DNA of 64,000 bases. Source: Sesamum alatum. Its lineage: Eukaryota > Streptophyta > Magnoliopsida > Lamiales > Pedaliaceae. Of this stretch, positions 41,461 to 53,524 are shown in pieces. The position numbers were made by a program, and so were the translations under genes. How positions within the stretch are numbered: position 1 is the first letter of the stretch; each line of letters opens with the position of its first letter. The notes beneath the pieces are model-generated. The model worked only from the letters and a program-made list of their open reading frames with translations. It ran no database searches and was not told the DNA's origin. The DNA is taken from NCBI GenBank assembly GCA_034509735.1, contig JACGWO010000012.1, forward strand, positions 4,216,001 through 4,280,000. Reading direction: 5' to 3'.

Positions 41461-41761
41461 CAACGCAACCATCTTAGGTGCTAGGCCCTTTTCGCCCCTA
41501 TGGCGACTTGCGAGGTCGTGGAGGAAGAGGGAGCAAGCGACGTTGCTCGCCCCCTTCCTTGACGAAAGACGAGGACAGACTAGCCAATCATACTCATGAT
41601 CACACTGTTCGCGACCTTGAAGCATTGGATGTCCTACAATAAAGCTTAGACTGGGGGGCTATAGCGACTCAAAGTCATCACTCTGGACAACGACGGGTTT
41701 AGAAATATTCTAGGGATAGACCCGAGCCCATTCAAATTTCAAGAGTGACTCTCGTGACCCA

Positions 41762-41985
41762 ATGAAATTGCAATTTTAGCCCTGTACTTCGAGGGTTGAC
41801 CTTTTTTATCCTGCACATATTGATTTACAAGACTAAAATTACAAATTAATTGGGTCACATGCAAATCACATGCCAATACTAAAATTGTCAAAATTTTAAC
41901 ATTACAGGATCAAATTACAAAAATCAATTTCCATAGGACCAGAAATGTCACCCATAAATTATAGGACTAGAATTACAATTTTCCT
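41762..41985. mobile_element. Foldback element of the 'gaaattgcaatttt' group
   Basis: The left end 'gaaattgcaattttagccctg' and the right end 'aggactagaattacaattttcc' are inverted copies. It interrupts or ends the 3' LTR of the gag-only element. Confidence 0.6.
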
Positions 41986-41989
41986 ATCT

Positions 41990-42695
41990 TTAGTTCAGTA
42001 TACTTCAAATTTTGCTGCTTCAGTTTCCACTTCAGAGCTGTAATAACATTAGCAGTTAAGGCGAGTCCGCCACCAAAATACAGAGTCTAAATCATAAACA
42101 TGGCCACTGTTTTCGCATCAAGATCGCTTATTGCAAGTTAACACCAGTAAAATCGACAAGTTTCAAATACAAACACTCATGGCTAACACAAGACACTGCT
42201 CGCAGAAAAGGACAGAAGACGATCCCAGAACTTGACATCTTCCTATCTCAACATCCTAGTTTAATGTTACTATGTTAGAAACAGATGGAAATTTTACCGG
42301 AAATTTTGTACAGCCCGCGGTTTAAAAGCTCTACATTCTCTTATCTGCTTGTCCTCAGGAAATTGCAGTTCTCCAAGTGTATCCTGAGCAGCACAAGTGT
42401 AGATATTCATCAGTGTACATCGCGAAATTGAAGGTCGTCTTCTTGAGTATGAACACAAACTCGCTAATCCGTGTAGCTCTGATAGAGAATACAGATTTCT
42501 TGCTGGGAGAAATTTATCAACTATACAACTCATCTGCTAGCAACATTCTGGCTGACATCATATGAACCAACAAAAGTATATACGTCATTGCCTCCTGTTT
42601 ACTCATGCTGATGTGTTACACCTTATTATGTTCCGATGGCTGCTCCAAAGAATGAATATGAATGTATAAAATTACGAAAAAGGGGCCTCGGAAGA
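41990..42695 (-). other. Probable 3' UTR and flank of the exostosin gene
   Basis: No repeat family recognised and base composition is like that of the neighbouring exons. As it follows the minus-strand stop codon directly, part of it should be 3' UTR. Open frames here (42294-42533 minus, 42377-42565 plus) have no domain. Confidence 0.45.
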
Positions 42696-45600
42696 TTATC
42701 TCCACCAATCTGGTATTTTCAGCCTCCTACTCCGGTGTACAGCAAGCTTAACTGCAGGAACTTTCTGCTTCACCTGTCTCCAAATCATATTGACTGCATC
42801 TTCGTTCTTTGGAGGATACTGGAATTCAAAGTGGTGAGAAATGCTTTTAATTCGCTCCCACATTTTAACCCATTTCTCTTTTGGAAACCCCCTGAGCTGA
42901 CTGACCAAGTAGCCTGGTTTCAGTGCCTCGTTAACAGAGAAGAAAATGGAGAACTCCTTGTAGTCTATTTCACTTTCAAAGGGTAGCTCAATTCTGTCGC
43001 TCACAATAACGGGAACACAGTGGCTGACAATAGCATCAAATAGACGGCAAGATGATGGAGTATCACCCGCTGGATGGAGACAAAACTTTGACGAACGCAT
43101 TTGTTCAGCAGACTAGTATAAGCAGAAGAAAGTAGTGTAAGATGCATTTAGTTTAGCATGGTTGCAAAGATTTCGCAATATATGCAAGCTGAAGAAACTC
43201 TATAGACAGAGGCCCTTGAACGGAGCAATGTCAAACATTTCTCTATTTGCTTTTCAGGATTCGCAGAATCTCAATCTAAATAGCCACCATAAAGTTTCTT
43301 TAATAAGGAGCAAAGACAAATGTTAAAAGCAAATAACCAGATAAGCCACCAGGTGAAGAAAAGCAAAAGTTGAGATATAGCTTAGATCACGGATGAAACG
43401 TGCAAATAGAACTAAAATCGAAAATGGACTTGAAAACAGTTATGTCCCAGACTAAAGAAGAAAAAATCTAGAGCCTAGTTGCACAATTATCATATTGTTA
43501 TTAAATACAAACTGCACCTTCATGTCCTCTTTCACTAATAACAGAATCATCCTGTCACAAACTTTGCTGGGGCAGAAGTAAATGACAAAAGACTTACCGC
43601 TTTGAAGCCTTCTTCTGAAGCATAAGCCTCCTCATATATGACATCCTTCGTTCCATTTAACATCTTATGTAGTTGTGCACGAATTTTCCCCTCCTGCCAC
43701 ATTAGCATGTCAGAAACATGTGTTTCACAAGACTAAACATAAGGACATGAATGCTCTTTTGATCTGCATACATCTTTCCTCTTAGTCCTCCCACGGAAGA
43801 AGAGAAGTGTATCACGCGACTCATACGAATCTTCAGGTTCTCCTCTGATATATGATTCTACCATGTGAACATAAGGGGCAACGACATCCTTTGCCAGTCT
43901 AGAAATGTTCATTATGCGGCCAAAATCAGCAACAACGAATATGGAAGCATTAATTTCATCACGATAATGTCGGAAAGCGTTTGGATGATGCACGGGGATT
44001 ACATGGTCTCTTCCACCAGACCTTTTCCAATAAGCTGAGGCTTTTAATATATTTACCATCTCGAGCTACAGTTAAAAAAAAAAATGGTTATCAGCAGGAT
44101 GAGAAGGCTCCAGGTTGAAGCCATTAAGACAATAAGTTTACCCCTAGTTCTATCCCTTGGTCAGTAACAAATGAAATATTGATGAGAGGGGGGCTGAAGC
44201 AACAAGAAGTCAGGAACTACTTATAGATGCACTTCAATTAGCCGGGAGCTACTTAATCATTCATGGACTCTGAGCCCAGTTCCAGTTTTATTAATCTCAC
44301 TGCAGAGACAAAGATACCACAGCAAGAAAGGTCGCTGCATGCAGACGCTACAGCGGATAAACTTGGGTGGTTGTGAGGTGCAAAACATGCAAATCTAGGA
44401 TAAAAGGCTCCAGCAGCAAGAATGTTAAACACCTAAGGCAACACCAGGTGACAACTACAGTAATCTGGTCCATCACTTAGGCAACTGGGCCAGACATTGA
44501 AAACACTTTAAGAATAACAAAAACGAAGTAACACATATATAAAATAACAATTGTGATTTAGCTTTTCAATTGTGATCGACAAAAGCTTTTATTCATTATT
44601 CTACCTTTTATCTATCATTTAACTAGTGCCATAAGTGTGAAGTTTTCATTTACTTAGCAAACTATTTAGAGAAAAACAACAATTTGAGCAATAGAAGTAT
44701 TAAAATAATATATTAATGATGAATAATCATTTAAAATAAGATTAAATACAGTCACCACCCCTGAAGTATCCACTCCACATCAATTACCCCCTAAAGTATT
44801 AAAACGTTCAAAAAAAACCTGACATTTAATTTTTAAGTTTGAAAAGTCCATTTTACCCTTACGAAAATTGATTTTTTGGGAAAAATAAAAAATAAAAGGA
44901 TTTCTAAAATACCAAAATCACCCTTTTCTGTCTTATTCTAGTTTCACCTGTTTGTTGACCTCTTTTTGTCTTCGTAATCCTAAAGTATTTGGAGCTCATT
45001 TTATCTTAGTTTCACTTGTTTGTCAAACCAAGTTAAAAATAAATTTATACATGCATATAATTACCACATTTATATAATTACCATATATATATATATATAA
45101 ACATATTAAAAATACATTAATTGTATATCTTTTTTATTAGTTCATCAACCCTTTCGGTTTTATTAATCCACATTTATATAATTACCATATATATAAATGT
45201 ATATTATAAATATATATTAATTGTATATTTTTATTAGTTCAGCCATTTCGGTTCTATTAATTGTATTATTTTTTAAGTAAAACATAAATATATATGCATG
45301 TCTACATTTATTTTTAATTTGGTTTGACAAACAAGTAAAACTAAAATAAAATGAGCACCAGATACTTTAGGATTATGAAATAAAAAGAGCTCGATGAATA
45401 AGTGAAACTAGAATTTGACAAAGTTTTGTCAAAGGGTGATTTTGGCATTCTAGAAATCCCTTTAACTTTTTTTTTTTTCAAAAGGCAATTTTTGTAAGGG
45501 TAAATTGCACTTTTCAAATTTAAAACTTAAAGGTCAAGAGGGTTTTTGAAGGTTTTAATACTTTAGGAGGTAATTGATGTGGGTAGATACTTTAGGGGTA

Positions 45601-48600
45601 GTAACTGTATTTAACCCTATAAAATATGATAAACATAAAAGACGGAAAAAAAAAAATGCCTCTGCAAGAGCAGGCTAGGTGCCAGGCCAACCGTTGAAGC
45701 ATAGGCACCCAGATGACTGCCCATCACAACTGTGGTTTAGATTAGTATGAGATGCTGAAAGTCATCTTAATGAATTTAAAGACAGCGAGAAGCAGTGCAC
45801 AAAAAGGACAACTCCACTTTGTAGTTTGTGGGCAATTTTCTTTTTCAACAAGCTCCTCAGCTGTGCCATGCACCTAAGACAATAATCCTAAAAATTACTT
45901 TTTACAGGCATGTCATGTTTCCGTTAAGGAGTTGAAAAATAGAGAATATGGTTGCAGAGGATTCACCAAATTCACGAATCAAACAACAATGTCATGAAAG
46001 TACATTAACTGATCCAAGAAAAACTCAAGCAAGGTGCTAGCTAAGCTCCTAAGCAAACCAGGTTAGTCGCAACTTTGACAGACCAAATTAAATCGTTATT
46101 CTGTTAAACCTCTGAATTCTTAAACTAGTTAAAATGCATTAATGAAATTGCAAATGAAGACCAGAAAGTAATTATGCAACTACTCCAATATCAAACATCC
46201 AAGTTACGTTTTCAAAGAAAGCAAATAGATATATTTCAATCATGCAAGTCAAATATCTAACCTTCAAGCATAAGTATAGGAATTAAATTCTTCATATAAG
46301 TAAAAGGAAGAAAGCGAGCAGCTAAGTTCACTTCATAAAAGACACTTTGGCCATCTACTGACATCTCCACAGGAAATAAAGCAAAAAGTAAATGAACTCA
46401 ACCACAATGAAACTTATTTCTTCAATTCTCTAGTACCTAGTTCTCAAACAAGTGGAGAAAAGACTCCAAGAGCATCTCATTTACAGTAAGAACTGCTATT
46501 TAGCTAACTTATTAGAAATTAAAAGTAAACCCAAGAAATCCAAAAGGATAAATTGCTATTCAGTGGCCATTTTTGCACTTCGTATGATACATTTTAATAT
46601 GCTATTATATCTAGGTTAGTCAATATTCTTTTGCATCCATGAAGGTCCATGATGCAGAGATAGCACAATACAAAATTATAAAAATGTTGGATGAAGAATC
46701 CAAGTCCAAGAGCTGAAGTACAACATGTTGCCTCTTCTGTTGAAATGACTGTCTTCTCCTCAGTGGCTAAATTGATCGAGAAATATGATGAGGAAGTGTT
46801 TAAAAAAATCTTCTAAACAAGGTCATTTAGGAAAAAAAAAATACAATCTTCTCAAATTAGTCAAATTTAGTAAGGGTAACATGAATGTGTCAAAGGATTT
46901 GGATATGGAAAATCATCTACTAATATAATTGGGGAATTACTATTAGATACTAAAATTATTTTTGTCCACCTAAATAGTCATTTGGGCCATTATTACACCA
47001 ATAAAGGAAGAGAACCAGTAAACATTATTCCGAAAAGCAAATCACTCGATTAGCCGTCATAAAATTAAGAGAGTAAATATTTAGGGCCATTATTACTCTT
47101 TAGATATTCAGTTAACACCATTTGAACTATTAGGAGCAAACTCTGTTTTTCTCTGTTTTGAAGAAATTCATAAAACAATGCACCTTATAGGTCTAAAAAT
47201 TCAGGCGCCCCAGCTCCAGATTAAGTTAATTGGAACAAGAAAAGTTGCTATTCTAGAAGAAACTTTCGGGTGCCAATATCATCACCTGTGAAATAAACTT
47301 TATAAATATCCCTTGTCAATATGATTAATTGTAGAGAAATTTAAGAACTTGCTATAATGCCAATCTCAATTGGAGCCCCCAAACTAAAAGTAAAGGGGAA
47401 AAAGAAGCAAGAAGAAAATGAACTCCAGAAATCGTTCCTGATAAGCTAATCAAGATTAACCATTAACAACAAAGTAAATACTTAGACCTGTTATTATGAT
47501 TTGAAATATTGCGTTAACACCATTTGAATTTTGAACTATTACGAGCAAACTGTGTGCTTCTCTATTTTGATGAAAGTCGTAAACAATGCGCCTGATAGTG
47601 TCCAATTTTCAGGCACCTGAGCTCTAGATTGAGTTAATTGGAACAAGAAAATGAGAGATCCTTCAGGTTCCAAATATCATCACTTATGAAATAAACTTTA
47701 TAATATGCCCCTCATTAACATGATTACTTGAATAGAAACTTAAGAACTGCTATAATGTCAATCTGAATTGGAGCCACCAAACTAAAAAGGGGACGAAGAA
47801 GAAAATCAACCGTCGAGATCATTGCTAATACGCCAACCAAGTAAGATAAACCACTAATTGTTTGTTTCTGTGTTTCAAATATTCATAAATACTGACAAAC
47901 AAACATGATAACATCTCTCACGCTAATATGATTAATTAAAGACAAATGCTTCATCAATTATCTCAATTCCAGCTACTAGACTAAGATAAAAGACGAAAAA
48001 ATCAACTGGGAGAATAATTACCAATAAGCTATAAATTGACCTTTAAACTAAATTATTCAAAAAGAACAACAAAACAACAGCAAGAAAATTATTTTATTTT
48101 TAAATAAGAAAAAATGAACCTGCAACTTCTCGTCAACAGTATTCAACTCCGCCATATTCCGAACATGAACATTGAAACTAAGCGACGAAAAGAACGGCAC
48201 AAAAAACACGTCAGCCGAATCCGGATCCAAAACCCGAACCGCCTCCCTGGTCAACCCGAACTCATCATTCCCGTCGTACAAAAGCGAAGCCATCATCCAG
48301 TACTCCACACTGTGCTGCTTCCGGAGCCCATCATTCCACCTCCAGGACGGAATATTCTCCGCAGTCACCAGAGCGCTATCGGGAAAGTTGGGGTCCATCA
48401 ATCCTACATTGAAACGCGGCGGCAAATCGTACATGTAAACCCGGAGCGGCGGTGATCCGCTCCGGCAGGACCCAACGTTATTGAGCTGGGGGATGAAGGA
48501 GAGGAACTGGGACTTGTAGTCGAGGGTTCCGGCGAGGAGCAAGGAGCCGAAGAGTAGAGGAATGCATAGCGACAAGCAAACGAGGGTCCTGTTTATCGAT

Positions 48601-48608
48601 TTTTGCAT
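42696..48608 (-). CDS. Exostosin-family glycosyltransferase (GT47), probable arabinosyltransferase ARAD1-like, 4 exons
   Basis: Exons on the minus strand are 48608-48120, 44065-43772, 43693-43598 and 43112-42696, all joined in phase 0 with GT-AG introns, giving 431 residues. The ATG at 48608 is chosen because the five in-frame codons before it start with TTG, not ATG. Residues about 8-26 form a hydrophobic segment after a short basic N-terminus, the type II anchor of a Golgi enzyme. Then come [12 protein letters not shown] (55-66) and [12 protein letters not shown], followed by the exostosin core: [51 protein letters not shown] (302-321) and [13 protein letters not shown] (327-339). This family builds pectic arabinan and other wall polysaccharides from nucleotide sugars. 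The sugar added is not determinable here. Intron 1 is 4,054 bp. Confidence 0.9.
44739..45617. mobile_element. Palindromic MULE-type element in exostosin intron 1, 879 bp
   Basis: Arms of about 390 bp. The left arm begins 'agattaaatacagtcacc' and includes 'tagtttcacttgtttgtcaaacc'; the right arm is its inverse and ends 'ggtagtaactgtatttaaccc'. Target duplications are tttaaaata (44730-44738) and tataaaata (45618-45626), matching at 8 of 9. It is transcribed as part of the intron, so its RNA can fold into a long hairpin. Confidence 0.85.
47070..47865 (-). repeat. Diverged tandem duplication (~400 bp x 2) in exostosin intron 1
   Basis: The blocks at about 47070-47460 and 47475-47865 share, in order, 'cgttaacaccatttga', 'agattgagttaattggaacaagaaaa', 'tatcatcactt.tgaaataaacttta', 'tgctataatg.caatctgaattggagcc' and 'accaactaagattaacca'-like ends. 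A third, poorer block may cover 47870-48055. It is not a known transposon end type; it looks like local duplication. Confidence 0.7.
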
Positions 48609-48776
48609 TGAATTTCGGAGCAAGAATTTAGGGTGGATTGAGAGAAGAGTGAAAATCGGTGAAGATGTAGGAGAAGATTGGGATGGAGTGAGAATCTAAG
48701 AGAGAGGAGTGAGAATTGGGCAAATGGAAAGAGAAGATTGGATCGGAGAGAGAAGGAAGGAGGGGTTGGTTTTTTG

Positions 48777-48788
48777 AGATATATAGCT
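48777..48788 (-). promoter_or_regulatory. Putative TATA box of the exostosin gene
   Basis: On the minus strand GCTATATATCTC lies about 170-180 bp upstream of the ATG at 48608. The leader between is a GA/CT-rich sequence common in plant 5' UTRs. Confidence 0.5.
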
Positions 48789-48894
48789 TTGGGGTTGGGT
48801 ATGAAATGCTATTGGATTTAGATGGTTTTCATGGTTAAATTTATTGAGGATTGATGTACTATTTGAAATTATAAAATTTTAGTCATAAATTCCT

Positions 48895-49139
48895 TTAAAG
48901 TCGAGCAGGTCTAGCTTAGTTGGTGAAATTGAGGCTCCATAATTCTAGAGGTTATGGGTTTAAATTTTTGCGTGAGTTAATGTTATTTCTACTGTATAAT
49001 AGGTATGATTTGATATTGTAATAGCTAGGTGGTAGTTTATATGATATTATTGATTTGATTGTTTTGAAATTGTTTCTATTCGATATTGATAGTCGACGGG
49101 ACTTATTGTAATCACTTTCCTTTTTTTTTAAAAAAAAAG
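48895..49139 (+). mobile_element. tRNA-derived SINE, 245 bp, perfect 13-bp target duplication
   Basis: The A box TAGCTTAGTTGG (48912-48923) fits the pol III consensus and is followed by a worn B box GGTTTAAATTT (48957-48967). It ends in T-run and A-run sequence. Flanked by the identical 13-mer gtcataaattcct at 48882-48894 and 49140-49152. Same family as the minus copy at 17332-17595. Confidence 0.9.
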
Positions 49140-49152
49140 GTCATAAATTCCT

Positions 49153-49559
49153 GTTCAAAAAAATTGGATAATTTAAATTATTTGACTCTAAATTTGGAGT
49201 ATGTATTATTAAATATTGATGAATTTTAAATTTTTCTAATATAGGATCGTCTGAAATTCTTTATCTGAATTCTTTTATCAAATTCAAATCTCTATCAATT
49301 CAATGTAGTCTAAGGTTATATTTGAATTGATGGATTTGAAATTATCGATTTTAAATACTTAATAATAAATTTGGTAACTTTTTTGAAGAATTTTAAAATT
49401 TTCAACTTTAATTCTGAAAAATATTTTATTAAATGTTGATGGATTTCAAATTGTTTAAGTATAGAGTCATTTGAATGTTTTTTTCTAAATCCTTCTTCAA
49501 AATCCAAATGTAGTGTATTTGTAAGATTCTAAAAGATTTTATGAGCTCGTATTTTTTTA
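49153..49559. repeat. AT-rich repeat with inverted and direct sub-repeats
   Basis: Words such as 'ttaaatgttgatggatttcaaatt' and 'gatcgtctgaaat' occur two to three times in both orientations. A similar motif ('gatggatttgaa', 'caaacgactctatatta', 'attaatgttcaac') is at 59990-60100. Exact ends were not resolved. Confidence 0.45.
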
Positions 49560-49564
49560 TTATG

Positions 49565-50181
49565 TGATGTAGAGCGTCCACATCGATTGCAGACAAGGAG
49601 TTTGAGTGGCTTATAAGCCACAATGTCTTCTTGAGGCGCTTTAATAGAACAAAATCGTGCGGCTCCTCCTTATGGGACCACAGCCAAAGCGAACAATACC
49701 TCGCTACGGGACTGCCTGAGCTAAAACCTCCTCCCTTGTGAGGTGCCTTTTCAGGACAAAACCGTGAGACTCATACAAAGTCAAAGCGGACAATACCTTG
49801 CGCAACGGGGCACCGATCAAGTCGCAAGCCACATCATTTGGTGCCGTCTGTGGGTACGTGGCCATGTGCTCGTCCCAAGCCCCTCGTCTGGGGAGCTGAT
49901 GATGTAGCAAGCGTCCCACATCGGTTGAAGACGAGGAGTTTGAGTGGCTTATAAGCCCCAATGCCTCATCTCCCTTGTGAGGCGCTTTAATAGGACAAAA
50001 TCGTGCGGCTCCTCCTTATGGGACCGAAGCCAAAGCGAACAATACCTCGCTACGGGACTGGCTGGGCTAAGACCTTCTCCCTTGTGAGGTGCCTTTTTAG
50101 GACAAAACCGTGAGGCTCATACAAAGTCAAAGGGGACAATACCTCGCACAACGGACATCGATCAAGTCGCAAGCCGCATCA
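49565..50181 (+). mobile_element. Complete TRIM (terminal-repeat retrotransposon in miniature), 617 bp
   Basis: Two LTRs, 49565-49836 (272 bp) and 49900-50181 (282 bp), start TGATGTAG and end CATCA. Between them is only 63 bp: a primer-binding-site word 'tttggtgccgtctgtggg' right after the left LTR and a purine-rich 'ctggggagctga' before the right LTR. Flanked by identical ttatg (49560-49564 and 50182-50186). It encodes no protein, so an autonomous LTR element must mobilise it. Its primer-binding-site word resembles that of the gag-only element at 38876. Confidence 0.93.
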
Positions 50182-50615
50182 TTATGTAACTTTAAAGTTC
50201 ATCAAATAGTAAATATTATTTTAAACGAAATTGATGAAAAAAAATGAATAAAATAAAGTAATAGAGCTTATAAGATATTAGTAACGATAACTTTATAATT
50301 AATTTCCAATAGTTTGTTAAAATTTTAAAAATAAGTTGGTAACTCATTTTTTTAAACGAATCTGTAAGATTCTAATATCTTTTTTTTCAACTTAAAATTC
50401 AATTTTCTAAATAATTTATCAAATACTTTATCATGTCTAATTATAAGTTTTCAAATTGAAAAAAAAAAAAAAAACTTATAAGCTCGCTGAAACACCGGCT
50501 TAATGATTTTGGGATGCATCAAGAGGTACGTAACCTTAGTTCAGTTCACTTATAATTTCTTTTTATTATAGTGAATTAAACTAAAAATATTTTTTATTTG
50601 ACATAATATAAAGTA

Positions 50616-51048
50616 GGGTAAATTACGGCCACCTTCTCTGAGGTTTAGCATAATTATAAATACCTCCCGTTGTTTGAAAAATTACAAATACCTCCCCCCC
50701 CCCCCCCGAAAGTTTGTAATTTTTAACCAAAGGTATGAAATTGACCATTTTGCCCTTAAATTTTATCAAAATTGCAGAAAAATCAGTCGGGGCAAATTGT
50801 ATTATTACTTCTCTGTGTTAAAAACTTAAGAAATCTCTCCCTGTGCATTGTAGTCCAAATTTTTTTAAGAATTAAATAAAAAATAATTTAGTGCATATGG
50901 GCATTTGGCCAATTCACCCATAAAAATGGATGAAAATGAGTTACTTATTAGATGGTTACAAACCTTAGGGGGTATTTGTAATTTCTCAAATAACGAGGAG
51001 ATATTTATAATTATGTCAAACCTCAGGGAAAGTATCTGTAATTTATCC
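50616..51048. mobile_element. MULE-type MITE, 433 bp, perfect 9-bp target duplication
   Basis: Starts GGGTAAATTACGGCC and ends CTGTAATTTATCC with about 80 bp of inverted terminal repeat. Flanked by identical tataaagta (50607-50615 and 51049-51057). A 13-base C-run lies at about 50694-50707. Same family as 14136-14548. Confidence 0.9.
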
Positions 51049-51057
51049 TATAAAGTA

Positions 51058-51968
51058 TGAATGAATATTTATTTTTTGATTTTGCACTGAATAACAATAA
51101 CTAAATTATTGGATAATTATATATTATTAATTATCAATGGCATATTGAACACAAAAAACTTGTAATGATATTACATTCGGATGAAATGGTTTAAATTTGA
51201 GGAAGGTATTTAAATAATGATTTCGAATTACTCAATTTATAAAAAAAATAACAATTAAGATATTTGAAATATCTCACAAAATATAATTCAAAATAACAAT
51301 TAAAATATTTGAAATTCTCCATACTATAAAACTATTCGAACAAATCCAAAATATAGGCTTTGTTTGTTTTCATTTTCTCATTAATTAAAAAACAGTTAAC
51401 ATTTTGAGTGTTTGTATATTCTTACAAAATACATAATCCAATGTATTTTAATATAGGTCAAATTTGTTTATTAGTCCCTCATCCCTGTTTTTCATCTCAT
51501 TTTAATCCCTCATTTTTTAAATGTACTGTAATAGTCCCTCATTTTCTAAATGTATCCATTTAAATCTCTGATAGTTAAATTTAACGAAGTTTAAATTACA
51601 ATGAATGGAATATTCCATTGAAAATGGTAAAATTGAAAAGAAAATGTCAAATGCCTATATTAGCCTTCCATAAAATGTCATCATATCATTTATTGTAACT
51701 TCATTTGACATAATATCACATCATAAAATGAACAAGAAAAAACTTTCAAAAATTTGACCAACAATAAACTGTTATGTTTATCCTCCACTTTTACGCATAT
51801 TCATCACTTGCTCTACTTTTAATCATATATTAATTTTTATTTCTCAAAAAAATCATATATTAATTTTTATTTTTTAAATACGCATCGTATCTATCAAATT
51901 ATATGCGCACAAGTACTGCTTTTCATGATGGCTTGTTTTTTTTTAAATAAAGAAAACAAATAAAAATG
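51058..51968. other. Intergenic sequence, one foldback arm
   Basis: No gene. The stretch 51465-51590 contains three spaced copies of 'agtccctcatt.ttaaatgta', probably one arm of a foldback element. Confidence 0.4.
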
Positions 51969-52249
51969 GGGATAATTACATTTAACCCCCTAATTTATGG
52001 TCTGTTTACACAAACCACCCCTACCTTTTGAATAATTACACATACACCCACTAATGTAAACATAATTTACACAAACCACCCATATTTCTTAAAAAATTAC
52101 ACTTGCAATCCTTAAAAGTATTGACATTATTACACAAACTATCCATATTTTTTAGCTATCAATGGTAGTTTATGTAATTATACAAAAAAAAAAAAAATAA
52201 TTTATATAAATAAACTATATGTTAGGGGTGTAAATATAATTATTCCGTA
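51969..52249. mobile_element. TIR MITE of the 32180 family
   Basis: Starts 'gggataattacatttaacccc' and ends 'ataattattcc' with inverted ends; the interior matches the element at 32180-32457 in opposite order. The flanks ataaaaatg and gtataaatg match at seven of nine positions. Confidence 0.7.
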
Positions 52250-52424
52250 TAAATGAAACCAATCAAAGCCTTGTTATCAGGAATTTGAAATTCCTAATTC
52301 CAGATCCCCTGATCCAAATTTAGCCCAAATAGTTTATTTAGTAAGTGGCCATGTGATGGGTGCACGTCCGTAGCATATCCCTGCACAACAAATATTTTCT
52401 AATCACATCAATAAAATAATCAAT

Positions 52425-52580
52425 CAAGTTTTAAGTCCAGTGGTTAAGGTTGAAATTTAATCACAAGTACGAAAAAGTTTGAGCTCAATTAAATGTGTGG
52501 ATATTTATTTTACTTTATGTGATTTTATTATAATTTATTATTTCATGATGATTGAATCAATAAAGATTTAAGCTTTTCGA
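52425..52580 (+). mobile_element. Possible SINE relic
   Basis: 'taagtccagtggttaagg' and 'agtttgagctcaatt' are spaced like worn A and B boxes, and the tail 'ttttattataatttattatt' recurs at 52850-52930. No target duplication seen. Confidence 0.35.
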
Positions 52581-53524
52581 ACATTGTATGTAACTTACTA
52601 GAGGCCCGATTGAAAAAAGAAAAATGTGTACGAGCGAAATATCCAACAAGAAGAAGAAGAAAAATGATTCAAGGACCTTCCGAACTTTTGACAATCTGGG
52701 ATGTGTCGATGCCAATAGTGACTTGTTATTTCACTGATCATTTCTTTGGACATAAGAAGATTCTGTTAAGCACTTATTCGAAATCTCACGTATCAAATTC
52801 CATTATGGAAGACACTATTTTTTTCTGAAAAATTGTTTCATTCTGTATGACTTTATTATGATTTATTATTTTATTGTTATCTTTAATTGAATTGTTATTG
52901 AGAATTATATTGATGTGTTGGTCGATTCCTAAATATAGATCTAATAGTATGTTGAAATAATAGATTATTATCTTTGGTATTTTGATAATTAAAATAAAGG
53001 TAATTTTTCATTCTTAATGAGTTTGAAATATGATGCGGTATAAAATTAGGATTATTGTATTTTCTATTTAAGCTAGGAAAGAGCTCCAAAAATTTAGGGG
53101 AAGAAGATGATGTTTTTTGTTGAAATTTTTCTCAGTTGCAAAAGTTAAATACATGCAAATAAAAAAAAATTGTGACATATGTCACCATCTATAGTTTAGC
53201 CTAACAAACTTTGTCTTATACAAAACTTATTTTTATGGATATAATAGTCATTTAGTTTAGCAGGCCTAGCAGCCATCCACGAGTTGGGCCTCCAAGCCCA
53301 TTATCTTCAGACAGCCCAGGTGGTCCATCAAGAAACAACCCTTCATCCATTTCCTTAGGCCCATTCTGAATCATCAACTCGTCATGCCTTTGGGCTCGTA
53401 TATAATATATATATATATATATATGTAGAAAATTATATTTATTTTATTCGACCATTTCCTGTAAGGAAAAGAAAATAACACAAGTCAACTTTTTCCTTTT
53501 GGTCTTCTGAGATTTTTTTTGGGG

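Larger units (their letters stand above)
38740..41760 (+). mobile_element. Gag-only LTR retrotransposon (TR-GAG-like, Ty3/gypsy-derived)
   Basis: The end of a 5' LTR is marked by a TATA-like 'ctgtataaatgcacc' at about 38750 and by a terminus before the primer-binding-site word 'ttggcgacgtctgtgag' at 38876. This word is close to 'ttggtgccgtctgtggg' of the TRIM at 49565. Gag follows (38950-40330), then no pol at all but two minisatellite arrays. A polypurine tract 'gactggggggct' at 41649-41660 is followed by the start of a truncated 3' LTR. A gypsy-type gag with no protease, RT or integrase is the layout called TR-GAG. LTR outer ends were not fixed. Confidence 0.75.

Noticed and set aside
41054..41625. 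Open frames on both strands of 72-87 codons with repetitive His/Val/Glu/Leu patterns
   Set aside because: They are translations of the CpG-rich minisatellite and its border.
48114..48455. Plus-strand open frames of 88 and 113 codons
   Set aside because: They are antisense to exon 1 of the exostosin gene, whose minus-strand frame has clear family motifs and splice continuity.
49316..49961. Minus-strand open frames in and beside the TRIM
   Set aside because: The one at 49704-49961 crosses the LTR, internal part and second LTR of a non-coding TRIM; the others are AT-rich chance frames.
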